Origin: Streptomyces sp. CB02923
Lineage (GTDB): Bacteria > Actinomycetota > Actinomycetes > Streptomycetales > Streptomycetaceae
Assembly (NCBI RefSeq): GCF_001905005.1
Contig: NZ_LWKZ01000012.1
Span: 673,061 to 737,060, forward strand
Direction: 5' to 3'
DNA: 64,000 nt
The notes under the pieces were generated by a model. The model was not told where the DNA came from and did not search any database. It saw only the letters and a program-made list of their open reading frames with translations. The position numbers were made by a program, and so were the translations under genes. Of this stretch, positions 1 to 10,616 are shown piece after piece (position 1 is the first letter of the stretch; each line of letters begins with the position of its first letter).

Positions 1-2
1 AA

Positions 3-3000
3 GGCAAGCGGCTGAACCACCTGTTCGAGGACGCCGCGCGGCGGACCCCGGACCGCGAGGCCGTCGTCTTCGACGACACCCGCCTGACCTACCGCGAGGT
101 CGACGAGCGCGCCGACCAGGTCGCGCACTGGCTGCTCGGCCCCGCGATGGGGGTACGGCCGCAGGAACTGATCGGGCTGTACCTCGACAAGAGCGACCTG
201 GGCGTCTTCGCCACCCTCGGTATCTGGAAGGCCGGCGCGGCCTATGTGCCGATCGACCCGGCCTACCCGTCCGACCGGGTGCGCTTCGTGGTCCGTGACA
301 CCGGCCTCCGCGGCATCATCACCAACCGGCACCACGCGGCGGGGCTGCGGGAGATCCTCGGTCCGGGGCACGCCGACGTCCGCATCATCGAGATCGAGAC
401 CGTGCTCGCGGAGCAGGACGCCGCCGGGAGCCCGCCGGGAGACGCACCGCGCCCGTCCCTGAGCAGCCAGGACCTCGCCTACCTCACGTACACCTCCGGC
501 ACCACCGGTGTGCCGAAAGGCGTACCCAAGTACCACGACAGCGTCGTGAACAGCATCACCGACCTGTCCGAGCGCTACGACATGCGGCGCCCCGGCGAGG
601 AGCGGGTCGCCCTCTTCGCCTCGTACGTCTTCGAACCGCACCTGCGGCAGACGCTGATCGCGCTCGTCAACTCGCAGACACTGGTGATCGTCCCCGAAGA
701 GATCAGGCTGGACCCCGATCAGTTCCCGGCGTACATCGAGCGCCACGAAGTCACCTACCTCAACGCCACGGGATCGGTGCTCCAGCACTTCGACCTGCGC
801 CGCTGCACGAGCCTGAAGAAGCTGCTGCTGGTCGGTGAGGAACTGACGGCGGCCGGGCTCCGCCAGCTCCGCGAGACCTTCTCCGGCGTGATCATCAATG
901 AGTACGCGTTCACCGAGGCGGCCTTCGTCACCGCCGTCAAGGAATTCGCACCGGGCGCGACGGAGCGCCGGGACCGCAGCATCGGCCGGCCGGTACGGAA
1001 CGTGAAGTGGTACGTACTGAGCCAGGACCTGAAGCAGCTGCCCATCGGCGCCATCGGGGAGCTGTACATCGGCGGGTGCGGTGTCGCCCCGGGCTACCAC
1101 AACCGGGATGACCTGACCTCGGAGCGGTTCATGACGAACCCGTTCCGGTCCGAGCAGGACCGGGCACGCAGCCTCAACGCCCGCATCTACCGGACCGGCG
1201 ACCTGGCACGGGTACTGCCGTCCGGCGAAGTGGAGTTCATGGGGCGCAGCGACTTCCAGCTGAAACTGAACGGTGTCCGTGTGGAGCCGGGCGAGATCGA
1301 GGCGCAGGCCACCGAGTACCCGGGCGTGCGCAAGTGCGTCGTCGTGGCCCGCGAAGGAGCCGGCGGCAGCGCCGACCGCCGCCTGGTCGGGTACTTCGTG
1401 ACCGAGCCCGCCGCGGAGGTGACCGAGGAGGAACTGCTGGCGTTCCTCGACCAGCGGCTGATACGGATCATGGTCCCCGCCCGGATGGTCCGGCTCGACA
1501 GCATCCCGGTCAACGTCAACGGCAAGGTGGACCGGCGCGCGCTGCCCGAGGTGGACCTCGCCCGTACGGACGGGCCGGACGCGCCCGCCGACAGCGGCAG
1601 CCGCCCGCCGGGTGCGGCCGGTGGCGTCCTCGACGAACTCCGCGAGATCTGGAGCACGGTCCTCGGCGTGCCGGCCGCGCGCATCCACGACCGCGACGAC
1701 TTCTTCCGCCTCGGTGGCCAGAGCATCTCCTGCATCCTGCTCATCACCCGCATGCGGCGGCGGCTCGGCGCCTCCGTCAGCGTCGAGGACGTCTTCACGC
1801 TCCGGACCCTCGGCGAACTCGCGTGGCACCTGGAGCGGCAGCAGGACCGGCAGCCCGCACCGCACGCGGCCGTCGAGCCGCCCCCGGACGACGGCGAATC
1901 CGTCAGGCTGCTCGCGAACGGACTCCAGCAGGGCCTGCTCTACCACACCCTCAAGCGCAGGAACGGCGACGACGCCTACGTCATGCAGTCGGTGCACCGC
2001 TACCGGTGCGAGATCCGCCCCGACCTGATGCAGGAGGCGTGGCGGCACGCGCGGCGCAAGTACCCCGCCCTGCGGCTGCGCTTCGAGTGGGCCGAGGAGC
2101 CGCTCCAGGTCATCGACAACGACGACGCGCCCTTCGACTGGCGCTTCGTCGATCTGACCGGCGTGGCGGACTCCGGCGGGCAGGACACCCGCATCAAGGA
2201 GCTCCAGGAGCGGGACCGGACCGAGCCGTACGACCCGGGCACCGGCCGCCTCTTCCGGGTGTACCTGATCAAGCAGCGCGAGGACCTGTTCTCGCTGCTC
2301 TTCAGCTGCCACCACATCATCCTGGACGGCTGGAGCCTGCCGGTCCTCCACGACGACGTGCACCGCATGTATCTGCGCCTGGCCCAGGGCGAAGAAATCG
2401 AGCCGGCCGTGGACACCGCGTACACGGCGGCGCAGCGGGACTGGGACGCGCACCGCAACGACCACGTCGACTACTGGACGCGGCAGGTCGAGTGCATCGA
2501 CGAGCGCGGCGACTTCGGCGGCCTCGTCCGCGAGGACATCCGGTACCAGGTCGCGCTGAGCGAGTACGACCACGTACGCGAACACCGGACGAAGAAGCTG
2601 AGCCTCGGCGCGGAGCGGACCGCCGCGCTCAAGGCGGTGTGCGCCGCCCACTCCGTCACCCTGCACTCGGTGCTGCAGTTCGTGTGGCACAAGGTGCTGT
2701 ACGCCATCGGCGGCGGCAACACCACGGTGGTCGGGACCATCGTGTCCGGGCGCAACCCGCAGATCGACGGCATCGAGAACTCGGTCGGCCTGTTCATCAA
2801 CACGCTCCCCGTGATCGTCGACCACGACGACCAGGCCGCCCGGAGCGTCGGCACCGCCATCCGCGACATCCAGTCCGCCGTGAACACGATGAACAGCAAG
2901 AGCACCGTGGAACTCGGCCGCCTGGAGACCGGCGGCATGAAGCGCCGGCTCTTCGACACGCTGCTCGTGCTGGAGAACTACCCGCTCCTCCTGGACGAGG

Positions 3001-6000
3001 CGGAGCAGCGGACCCATGACGAGCTGCTCCGCTTCGAGAAGGCCTACGACGCCGACAAGGTCGACTACCCGATCGCCGTCGTGGCCAGGGAGGAGGGCGA
3101 CGAGCTGACGGTCACCCTCTGGTACGCGGGGGAGCTGTTCGCCGACGACACCGTCGACACGCTGCTCGACGTGACACGGACGCTGTTCGGGCAGGTGGCG
3201 GACGACATCACGCAGCCCGTCGACGGCCTCGCACTCGTACCGCCCGCGATGGTCGAGCGCTACGACGCCTGGAACCGCACGGAGACGCCGTTCCCGGCCG
3301 AGGCGACCCTGCACGGGGTGTTCGAGGAGAAGGCCGCGGCCTGGCCGGAAGAGATCGCGCTGGTCTACCGCGACACCCGGCTGACCTACCGGCAGCTCAA
3401 CGAGCGCGCCAACCGGCTGGCGCACCACCTGGAGTCCGTCGTCCGGCTGCGGCCGAACGACCTGATCGGCCTCGTGGTGGACAAGAGCGAACTGATGATG
3501 ATCGCGATCCTGGCGGTGTGGAAGACCGGGGCGGCCTATGTGCCGATCGACCCGGGCTACCCCGACGACCGCATCGCGTTCATGCTCCAGGACACCGCGG
3601 CCCGCCTCGTGGTGACCAACGAGATCCACGGCGAACGGCTGCGCACGCTGACCGCCGAGGCCGGGCTCCCGGTTCTCGGCATCGAGCGGCTGCCGTTGGC
3701 CGGGGAGCCCACGGACAACCCGGTCACGCCGGTGACGAGCACCGACCTGGCGTACGCGATCTACACCTCGGGCACGACCGGCAGGCCCAAGGCCGTCCTC
3801 GTCGAGCACCAGGGGGTCGTCAACCTCCAGGTGTCCCTGGCGAAGCTGTTCAAGCTCGACAAGAGCGAAGGCGACGAAGCCCTCCTGTCGTTCTCCAACT
3901 ACGTCTTCGACCACTTCGTCGAGCAGATGACGGACGCGCTGCTCAACGGGCAGAAGCTGGTGGTGCTCGACGACACGATGCGCACGGACGCCGAGCGCCT
4001 GTACCAGTACATCAACGACGAGAAGGTCACGTACCTCTCCGGAACGCCGTCGGTCCTCTCGCTGTACGACTACACGACGACGACGTCCCTGACCCGCATC
4101 GACGCGATCGGTGAGGACTTCACCGAGCCGGTGTTCAACAAGATCCGCGGCATGTTCCGGGGCACCGTCATCAATGGGTACGGCCCGACGGAGATCTCGA
4201 TCACCAGCCACAAGCGGCCGTACGCGGGGGACGAGCGGCGGTCGACCAAGAGCATCGGCCACCCGGTGGCGAACACCACCGCCTACGTGCTGAACACGTC
4301 GATGCAGCGCGTCCCGGTCGGCGGCATGGGCGAGCTCTACATCGGCGGTGTCGGCGTCGCGCGCGGCTACCTCAACCGCGACGAGCTGACGGCCGACCGC
4401 TTCATCGCCAACCCGTTCCAGACCGCGGAGGAGAAGCGGTCGGGGCAGAACGCGCGCATCTACAAGACGGGCGACCTGGTCCGGTGGCTGCCCAACGGCG
4501 AGGTGGAGTGCCTGGGCCGTACCGACCTCCAGGTCAAGATCCGCGGACAGCGCGTCGAACTCGGCGAGATCGAGGCGGCCCTGTCGTCGTACGCCGGCGT
4601 GACCCGGTCCCTGGTGATCGCCCGCGAGCACCGGGCCGCGGGGTCCGGAGCGGCACAGAAGTACCTCGTCGGCTTCTACGTCTGCGACCGCGAGCTGGAC
4701 GAGCGGGACGTGAAGCAGTGGATGCGCAAGAAGCTGCCCGAAGCCGTCGTGCCCTCCCGCGTCCTGCGGATCACGGACATCCCGGTGACCCCCAGCGGAA
4801 AGCTGGACACGCGGCGGCTTCCGGAGACGGATTTCGGGCCCGGCGGCGGCGTGGAGTACGTCGCGCCCTCGAACGACGTCGAGGCCAAGCTGTGCGGCAT
4901 CTGGTCCACGGTGCTCGGCGTCGCCCCGGACCGCGTCGGTGTGCATCACGACTTCTTCGCCCTCGGTGGCGACAGCCTCCGCGCCATGGTGCTCGCACAG
5001 GCCATCGCCACCAGCTTCGGCCGTGGCCTCGGCGTCGCGACCGTGCTCCAGCACACGACCCTCGGGGCACAGGCGCAGCACATCCGGGAATGGGCTGCAC
5101 AGGCGGACGACGAGCATGCTGAGCGGGCGGCCGGACGGGCCGCGGAGGGCGCCGTAGCCCCTCTGGTGTCGCTCGCTCAGGAGCGCCTGCTGTTCATCGA
5201 CGAATTCGAGGGCGGCACCGCTGCCTACAACATTCCGTTCGTCCTCCGGATCGCAATGGACAGTGCCGTGTCGCGGGAGTCGATCACTAAGGCGTTGGAC
5301 ACCCTGCTGCGGAGGCACTCCGCGTTGCGTACCCTGCTCAAGACGGACGAGGACGGTGCCCGCAGGCAGCACACAGTGCCGGAAGCAGACGCCTCGGCCC
5401 AGTTCGATGTGGCCGTGCACACCGTCGACAGCACCACCGAGCTGGACGCGAAGCTCGTCGAGCGTTCCGAGTACGTGTTCCGCCTGCACGAGGAACTGCC
5501 CCTCAAGGCGGACCTGTTCGAACTCGCCACGGCTCCCGGCAGCGTGTACCTGAGCATCGTCTTCCACCACAGCTGCTTCGACGGCTGGTCATGGAACGGC
5601 TTCCGCGGAGAACTGGCGGACCTCCTCCACGGCGTGCCCGCGGCGGAGCTGGGGACGATCCACGGCACCTACGCCGACTTCGCGGTGTGGCAGCGGCAGT
5701 ACCTGGCCGGGCAACGCCTGTCGACGCTGACCGAGTTCTGGACGAACGCGCTGGCCGGGTTCGAGACGGTCCGCCTGCCGCTGGACCACCCGCGTCCGCC
5801 CCGGTTCGACTACCGCGGCCGGGAGATCGATTTCGACCTCGACGAGCGGACCACGGAGGCGCTGCGGGCCCTGGCCCAGTCGTCGCGGGTGAGCCTCTAC
5901 AGTGTGCTGCTCAGCGCCTGGGGCCTCATGCTGCACATGTACACCGGCCAGCACGACTTCGTCGTGGGAACGCCCTCCGCCAACCGCGGGCGCCCGGAGT

Positions 6001-9000
6001 TCGACCGCACGGTGGGGTTCTTCGCCAACCTCCTCGCACTGCGCGTCCGCGTAGACCCGGACGCGACGCTGGCGGACCACGTCCGCGCGGTCGGCGCGGA
6101 CGTCGTGGCGGCACAGGTGCACGGCGAGCTGCCGTTCGAGCAACTCGTCAAGGAACTCGACCTGGAGAAGGACCCGAGCCGCCACCCCGTCCTGCAGATC
6201 AACTTCACCCTGCAGAACGTCACGGACCGCACCCACGGCGACTCCCCGGCGGACGAGCGCCCGGCACTGACCGACTACAAGCCGGACGGCGGAGGCTGGA
6301 CCGCCACCAAGTTCGACCTGTCGGCCACCCTCACCGAGACCGCGGGCGGCCTGGCGGGCAACCTGACGTTCGCCGCGTCGCTCTTCGACGACGCGAGCAT
6401 CGGCGGCTTCATCACCACGTTCCGGCACGTCCTCGGCGAGTTCGCCCGGCTCTCCTCCCACGGCGGCGACGCCAGGCTGGCGGACGTCACCTGCCTCGAC
6501 GCAGCGGACCTGGCGGCGCTGGTGGCCGACGCGGGCGACGGCACCGCCACGCCGGCCCGCGCCACCGGCCCGTCCCGGACGCTGCACGGGGCGTTCGAGG
6601 AGGCGGCCGCGGCCTGGCCGGACGAGACCGCGGTGGTCTGCCAGGACACCCGGGTGACCTACCGGCAGCTGGACCGGCGCGCCACCCGGCTGGCCCACCA
6701 CCTGCGAACCGTCGTCGAGCTGAAGCCGAACGACTTCGTCGGCCTGGTACTGGACAAGAGCGAGCTGATGATCACCGCGATCCTGGCGGTGTGGAAGGCC
6801 GGGGCGGCCTATGTGCCGATCGACCCGGACTACCCCGACGACCGGGCCGCGTTCATGCTGGAGGACACGCGGGCGCGGCTGGTGCTGGCCAACCGGACCC
6901 ACGGCGAACGGCTTCGCGGCCTGCCGGCCCTGGAAGGCCTGCCGGTACTGGACATTGAGGCACTGCCGACGAACGGCCCGGCAACGGAGCAGCCGGAAAC
7001 GGCGGTCACGAGCGCCGACCTGGCCTACGCGATCTACACCTCGGGCACGACGGGCAGGCCCAAGGCGGTGCTCGTCCCGCACCGTGCGGTGGACAGCTTC
7101 CGGGAGCAGGTGGGCAAGCGCCACTTCGAGGCACCCGACGTGTCACGCCAAGGTGTCCTCTTCCTGGCCAACTACGTCTTCGACTTCTCCGTGGAACAGC
7201 TGGCGCTGTCGGTCCTCACCGGCCACACACTCGTCATCCCGCCGCCCGCACCCGCCCACGACGACGGGTTCTACGACTACGCCGACCGGGCGGGCCTGAC
7301 GTACGTGAGCGGTACGCCGACGCAGATCCAGCAGCTCGACCTCGCACGCCTGACGCACCTGCGCCATGTGCTCGTCGCCGGGGAGGCCTTCCACGAGCGT
7401 CACTTCGAGAAGATCCGGAGCGAGTACTCCGGCCCGATCAGCAACGCCTACGGGACCACGGAGACGGCCGTCTACAACACCGTCCGGCGCTTCGAGCCGG
7501 GTGAGCGCTACCTCGACACCTGCGGGCAACCGCTCGGAAACACCCGGCTGTACGTGCTCGGCGACACGTTGCAGATGCTTCCGCCGGGAGCGGTCGGCGA
7601 GCTGTACATGGCCGGCGAGTGCGTCACGGACGGGTACCTGAACAGGCCGGAACTCTCGCGTGAGCGGTTCCTGCCGGACCCCTTCCGGCCCGGGGCCGAG
7701 GGCCGTGACGGGCGCGGCCCCGTCATGTACCGCACCGGAGACCTCGTCCGGCGGACCCGCGACGGCGAGATCCGGTACGTGGGACGCAACGACGCCCAGG
7801 TCAAGATCCACGGCCTCCGCATCGAACCCGCGGAGGTGGAAGCGGTCCTGGCCCGCTGTCCGCACGTACGGGAGTGCGCCGTCGTCGTCACGGCGGACGA
7901 CGGCGCGCCGGACAGCAAGCGGCTCGTCGGCTACTACGTGGCGGACGACGGCGCGGCCGTCGACGAGGACGAGATCTTCGCCGTCCTGCGGGCGAAGCTG
8001 ATGCCGGGCATGGTGCCGTCGCTGCTGGTCCGGCTGGACGGGCCGCTGCCGATGACCACCCAGGGGAAGCTCGACACCAAGGCGCTGCCGAAGGTGGCCC
8101 TCGCGGCGAAACGAGCGGCCTACGCGGCCCCGCGCAACCGTACCGAGGCGCGGCTGTGCCAGCTGTGGAGCGCCCAGCTGCCGGGCGGCACGGTGGGCAT
8201 CGAAGACGACTTCTTCCGGTCGGGCGGCGACAGCATCAGCGCCCTGCGCCTGGCGAGCCAGGTACAGCGGGAGGTCAAGCGCAAGGTCAGCGTCAAGGAC
8301 ATCTTCGACTTCCCCACCGTCCGTCAGCTGGCCGACAACGTACTGGCCGGAACGTGGAGCGGGCACGGCACGAAGACCGACGCGGGCGCGGAGCCCGAAC
8401 AGGGCAGGCTGACCGGCGACTGCCCGCTGCTACCCATCCAGGAGTGGTTCTTCGCCAAGCCGCTCGCGGACCGCGACTGGTGGAACCAGAACTTCGCCGT
8501 CAGGACACCACTGCTCGATGTGCCGAAGCTGCGTGCGGCCCTGGCGAAGCTGGTGGAACACCATGACGCTTTCGGCCTGCGCTACGCGGCGTCCGGTGAC
8601 GACGGGGAGATCACCCAGACCTACGCCGCCGACCGCCAGGACGTCGTCCTGCATGAACTCGACGTACACGGCATGCCGGACGAGGACATCAGCAGGCAAC
8701 TCGCGCAATGGCAGAGCGGATTCGACCTGGAACACGGGCCGGTCCACTGCGCGGCGTACCTCCACGGCTTCGACGACGGCACCGCCCGCGTCTGGTTCGC
8801 CCTGCACCACCTGATCGTCGACACCGTCAGCTGGCACATCCTCGCGCAGGACCTGGAGATCCTGTACCACGGCGGGGAGCTGGAGGAGAAGACGAGCAGC
8901 TACCGGCAGTGGGCCGAGGCGCTGCGCCGCTATGTCCCCGGAGCGGACGAGGAGCGGTTCTGGGCGGAGACCGCACGGGCCGTGGCCGCGTCGCGGGGCG

Positions 9001-10472
9001 GACTGTCGGCGGCGACGGACAGTGCGGCGGCGGACGGCGCGGCGGCGAACGGCGCGGCGACGCACCGGGAGGAATTCGCGCTGAACCCGTCGGACACCCG
9101 GACCCTGCTCACCGAGAGCCACCGGGCGTACGACACCACCATGAACGACCTGCTGCTGACGGCAACCGGATACGCGCTGCGGTCGATCACCGGGCTGGCG
9201 ACGAACCACCTCACCGTCGAAGGCCACGGCCGCGAACGGTTCGACGGAGCCCCGGACGTCCGGGACACGGTCGGATGGTTCACGACGATGCATCCGCTGG
9301 CCGTCGAGGTGGACCCCCAGGACCTCGGACGCAGCATTCGCGGGACGAAGGCGGCCGCCCGGCGGGTGCCCCACCACGGCATCGGATACGGCGCCCTCTT
9401 CGGCAGGTACGGCGGTGAGCGCGCGCCGCTTCCGCTGGTCAGCTTCAACTACCTCGGGCGGATGCCCGACGAGGGGCAGCAGGCTCCGGGGGAGACGGCG
9501 GGCTGGCACATCGACTCGGTGATGTCCGGCAGCAACATCTCCGGCCGCAACCGGGGCGCCGACCAGTTCAGCCTCGACGTGACGATGAGGTGCGCCGACG
9601 GCCGCCTGGTCACGGTGGTCGACAGCCGGCTGGACCGGGCCACCACCCGGCGGTTCACCAGCGAACTGGAAGCCTGGCTGGAGAAGTTGATCGCCCACAC
9701 ATCAACCGTGGCGGGCAACGGAACCGGTCACGCGCAGGCAGGACCGCAGACCGCTCCCGCGGACGCCTTCGACCCGTACCTGCTCGTGAACGAGGACTGC
9801 GCGGAACACACCCTCTTCGCCTTTCCGCCCGGCGAGGGCGGCGCCGAGAGCTACCTGAGCAATATCGCGCAACGGCTGCCGGGGCACCGGATCGTGCTGT
9901 TCAACAATGTGCACCTGCACGCTCCGATGAAGTCCTTCGAGGACCTGGCCCGGTTCTACATCGAGCACATCCGGCAGCTACAGCCGTCCGGCTCGTACAG
10001 TTTCCTCGGCTGGAGCTTCGGCGGAGTCCTCGCTCTGGAGGTGTCGCTGCAACTGGCGCGTGCGGGCGAGAAGATCGACGACCTGTTCCTCGTCGACCCG
10101 TACCTCAACGTACGGGAGGCGTCGGCCCGGATCGGGCTCCCCGACGTCGAGGACATCCTCGACCCGATCAACTACCACTACGCTCCGAGCCGGACCGACC
10201 TGGAGCGGCTCGGCGCCGGCATCGGAAATCTGGTGCTGTTCAAGGCGGGCGAACCGAACGACATCGTCCGCGACGACCAGCAGCGCCGGCTGTTCGCGTT
10301 CTATCAGCGGTCGCCCTACAACGGCCTGGACGCCCTCCTGCCGGCCGAGTCCATCGAGAAGAACCTGCTGCGCGGTGAGACCCACCATTCGTGGGTGCGC
10401 AACGAACGTCTGGTCATCGGTATGTGCGAGCGCATCTCGACATCGCGGAGGAAAAGACTGATGGGGCGTTGA
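3..10472 (+). CDS. pcbAB: ACV synthetase (delta-(L-alpha-aminoadipyl)-L-cysteinyl-D-valine synthetase), 5' end outside window
   Basis: This non-ribosomal peptide synthetase condenses L-alpha-aminoadipate, L-cysteine and L-valine (epimerised to D) into the ACV tripeptide, the first step of penicillin/cephalosporin formation. The open frame runs in from the window edge, so about 3490 residues are visible and the N-terminus is missing. Domains by nucleotide: A1 3-1560, carrier 1 with LGGQS (Ser codon 1722), C1 1890-3260 (HHIILDG), A2 3270-4830, carrier 2 LGGDS near 4970, C2 5150-6540 (HHSCFDG), A3 6570-8110, carrier 3 SGGDS near 8230, epimerisation 8400-9700 (HHLIVDT, EGHGRE), thioesterase 9770-10472 (GWSFGG). 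This A-T-C-A-T-C-A-T-E-TE order is diagnostic of ACV synthetase. Pocket residues read by hand are E-P-R-N-L-V-E-F-V for A1, D-H-E-S-D-I-G-I-T for A2 and D-F-E-S-L-A-A-V-Y for A3. Each is one residue or fewer from the known Aad, Cys and Val codes. pcbC follows after 144 nt. Confidence 0.97.
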   Translation, partial: GKRLNHLFEDAARRTPDREAVVFDDTRLTYREVDERADQVAHWLLGPAMGVRPQELIGLYLDKSDLGVFATLGIWKAGAAYVPIDPAYPSDRVRFVVRDTGLRGIITNRHHAAGLREILGPGHADVRIIEIETVLAEQDAAGSPPGDAPRPSLSSQDLAYLTYTSGTTGVPKGVPKYHDSVVNSITDLSERYDMRRPGEERVALFASYVFEPHLRQTLIALVNSQTLVIVPEEIRLDPDQFPAYIERHEVTYLNATGSVLQHFDLRRCTSLKKLLLVGEELTAAGLRQLRETFSGVIINEYAFTEAAFVTAVKEFAPGATERRDRSIGRPVRNVKWYVLSQDLKQLPIGAIGELYIGGCGVAPGYHNRDDLTSERFMTNPFRSEQDRARSLNARIYRTGDLARVLPSGEVEFMGRSDFQLKLNGVRVEPGEIEAQATEYPGVRKCVVVAREGAGGSADRRLVGYFVTEPAAEVTEEELLAFLDQRLIRIMVPARMVRLDSIPVNVNGKVDRRALPEVDLARTDGPDAPADSGSRPPGAAGGVLDELREIWSTVLGVPAARIHDRDDFFRLGGQSISCILLITRMRRRLGASVSVEDVFTLRTLGELAWHLERQQDRQPAPHAAVEPPPDDGESVRLLANGLQQGLLYHTLKRRNGDDAYVMQSVHRYRCEIRPDLMQEAWRHARRKYPALRLRFEWAEEPLQVIDNDDAPFDWRFVDLTGVADSGGQDTRIKELQERDRTEPYDPGTGRLFRVYLIKQREDLFSLLFSCHHIILDGWSLPVLHDDVHRMYLRLAQGEEIEPAVDTAYTAAQRDWDAHRNDHVDYWTRQVECIDERGDFGGLVREDIRYQVALSEYDHVREHRTKKLSLGAERTAALKAVCAAHSVTLHSVLQFVWHKVLYAIGGGNTTVVGTIVSGRNPQIDGIENSVGLFINTLPVIVDHDDQAARSVGTAIRDIQSAVNTMNSKSTVELGRLETGGMKRRLFDTLLVLENYPLLLDEAEQRTHDELLRFEKAYDADKVDYPIAVVAREEGDELTVTLWYAGELFADDTVDTLLDVTRTLFGQVADDITQPVDGLALVPPAMVERYDAWNRTETPFPAEATLHGVFEEKAAAWPEEIALVYRDTRLTYRQLNERANRLAHHLESVVRLRPNDLIGLVVDKSELMMIAILAVWKTGAAYVPIDPGYPDDRIAFMLQDTAARLVVTNEIHGERLRTLTAEAGLPVLGIERLPLAGEPTDNPVTPVTSTDLAYAIYTSGTTGRPKAVLVEHQGVVNLQVSLAKLFKLDKSEGDEALLSFSNYVFDHFVEQMTDALLNGQKLVVLDDTMRTDAERLYQYINDEKVTYLSGTPSVLSLYDYTTTTSLTRIDAIGEDFTEPVFNKIRGMFRGTVINGYGPTEISITSHKRPYAGDERRSTKSIGHPVANTTAYVLNTSMQRVPVGGMGELYIGGVGVARGYLNRDELTADRFIANPFQTAEEKRSGQNARIYKTGDLVRWLPNGEVECLGRTDLQVKIRGQRVELGEIEAALSSYAGVTRSLVIAREHRAAGSGAAQKYLVGFYVCDRELDERDVKQWMRKKLPEAVVPSRVLRITDIPVTPSGKLDTRRLPETDFGPGGGVEYVAPSNDVEAKLCGIWSTVLGVAPDRVGVHHDFFALGGDSLRAMVLAQAIATSFGRGLGVATVLQHTTLGAQAQHIREWAAQADDEHAERAAGRAAEGAVAPLVSLAQERLLFIDEFEGGTAAYNIPFVLRIAMDSAVSRESITKALDTLLRRHSALRTLLKTDEDGARRQHTVPEADASAQFDVAVHTVDSTTELDAKLVERSEYVFRLHEELPLKADLFELATAPGSVYLSIVFHHSCFDGWSWNGFRGELADLLHGVPAAELGTIHGTYADFAVWQRQYLAGQRLSTLTEFWTNALAGFETVRLPLDHPRPPRFDYRGREIDFDLDERTTEALRALAQSSRVSLYSVLLSAWGLMLHMYTGQHDFVVGTPSANRGRPEFDRTVGFFANLLALRVRVDPDATLADHVRAVGADVVAAQVHGELPFEQLVKELDLEKDPSRHPVLQINFTLQNVTDRTHGDSPADERPALTDYKPDGGGWTATKFDLSATLTETAGGLAGNLTFAASLFDDASIGGFITTFRHVLGEFARLSSHGGDARLADVTCLDAADLAALVADAGDGTATPARATGPSRTLHGAFEEAAAAWPDETAVVCQDTRVTYRQLDRRATRLAHHLRTVVELKPNDFVGLVLDKSELMITAILAVWKAGAAYVPIDPDYPDDRAAFMLEDTRARLVLANRTHGERLRGLPALEGLPVLDIEALPTNGPATEQPETAVTSADLAYAIYTSGTTGRPKAVLVPHRAVDSFREQVGKRHFEAPDVSRQGVLFLANYVFDFSVEQLALSVLTGHTLVIPPPAPAHDDGFYDYADRAGLTYVSGTPTQIQQLDLARLTHLRHVLVAGEAFHERHFEKIRSEYSGPISNAYGTTETAVYNTVRRFEPGERYLDTCGQPLGNTRLYVLGDTLQMLPPGAVGELYMAGECVTDGYLNRPELSRERFLPDPFRPGAEGRDGRGPVMYRTGDLVRRTRDGEIRYVGRNDAQVKIHGLRIEPAEVEAVLARCPHVRECAVVVTADDGAPDSKRLVGYYVADDGAAVDEDEIFAVLRAKLMPGMVPSLLVRLDGPLPMTTQGKLDTKALPKVALAAKRAAYAAPRNRTEARLCQLWSAQLPGGTVGIEDDFFRSGGDSISALRLASQVQREVKRKVSVKDIFDFPTVRQLADNVLAGTWSGHGTKTDAGAEPEQGRLTGDCPLLPIQEWFFAKPLADRDWWNQNFAVRTPLLDVPKLRAALAKLVEHHDAFGLRYAASGDDGEITQTYAADRQDVVLHELDVHGMPDEDISRQLAQWQSGFDLEHGPVHCAAYLHGFDDGTARVWFALHHLIVDTVSWHILAQDLEILYHGGELEEKTSSYRQWAEALRRYVPGADEERFWAETARAVAASRGGLSAATDSAAADGAAANGAATHREEFALNPSDTRTLLTESHRAYDTTMNDLLLTATGYALRSITGLATNHLTVEGHGRERFDGAPDVRDTVGWFTTMHPLAVEVDPQDLGRSIRGTKAAARRVPHHGIGYGALFGRYGGERAPLPLVSFNYLGRMPDEGQQAPGETAGWHIDSVMSGSNISGRNRGADQFSLDVTMRCADGRLVTVVDSRLDRATTRRFTSELEAWLEKLIAHTSTVAGNGTGHAQAGPQTAPADAFDPYLLVNEDCAEHTLFAFPPGEGGAESYLSNIAQRLPGHRIVLFNNVHLHAPMKSFEDLARFYIEHIRQLQPSGSYSFLGWSFGGVLALEVSLQLARAGEKIDDLFLVDPYLNVREASARIGLPDVEDILDPINYHYAPSRTDLERLGAGIGNLVLFKAGEPNDIVRDDQQRRLFAFYQRSPYNGLDALLPAESIEKNLLRGETHHSWVRNERLVIGMCERISTSRRKRLMGR

Positions 10473-10505
10473 ATCCGCAGTGGTGCGGCGCATCCGCAGT
10501 GGTGC
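10473..10505 (+). repeat. 14-bp direct repeat in the pcbAB-pcbC gap
   Basis: ATCCGCAGTGGTGC occurs at 10473-10486 and again at 10492-10505, so the start points are 19 bp apart. It begins immediately after the pcbAB stop codon. It may be a chance duplication or a binding or processing site. Nothing in the sequence decides which. Confidence 0.6.
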
Positions 10506-10616
10506 AGCACAGGTCGCGGCCGGGCGTATGAGGCGCTCGGCCGCCCGGAGGAAAAGGCTTCCCGTCGCGTCCAGTCACCAGCGCTGTCGCTGGGTGCAGA
10601 GTCCCTGGAAGGTTTC

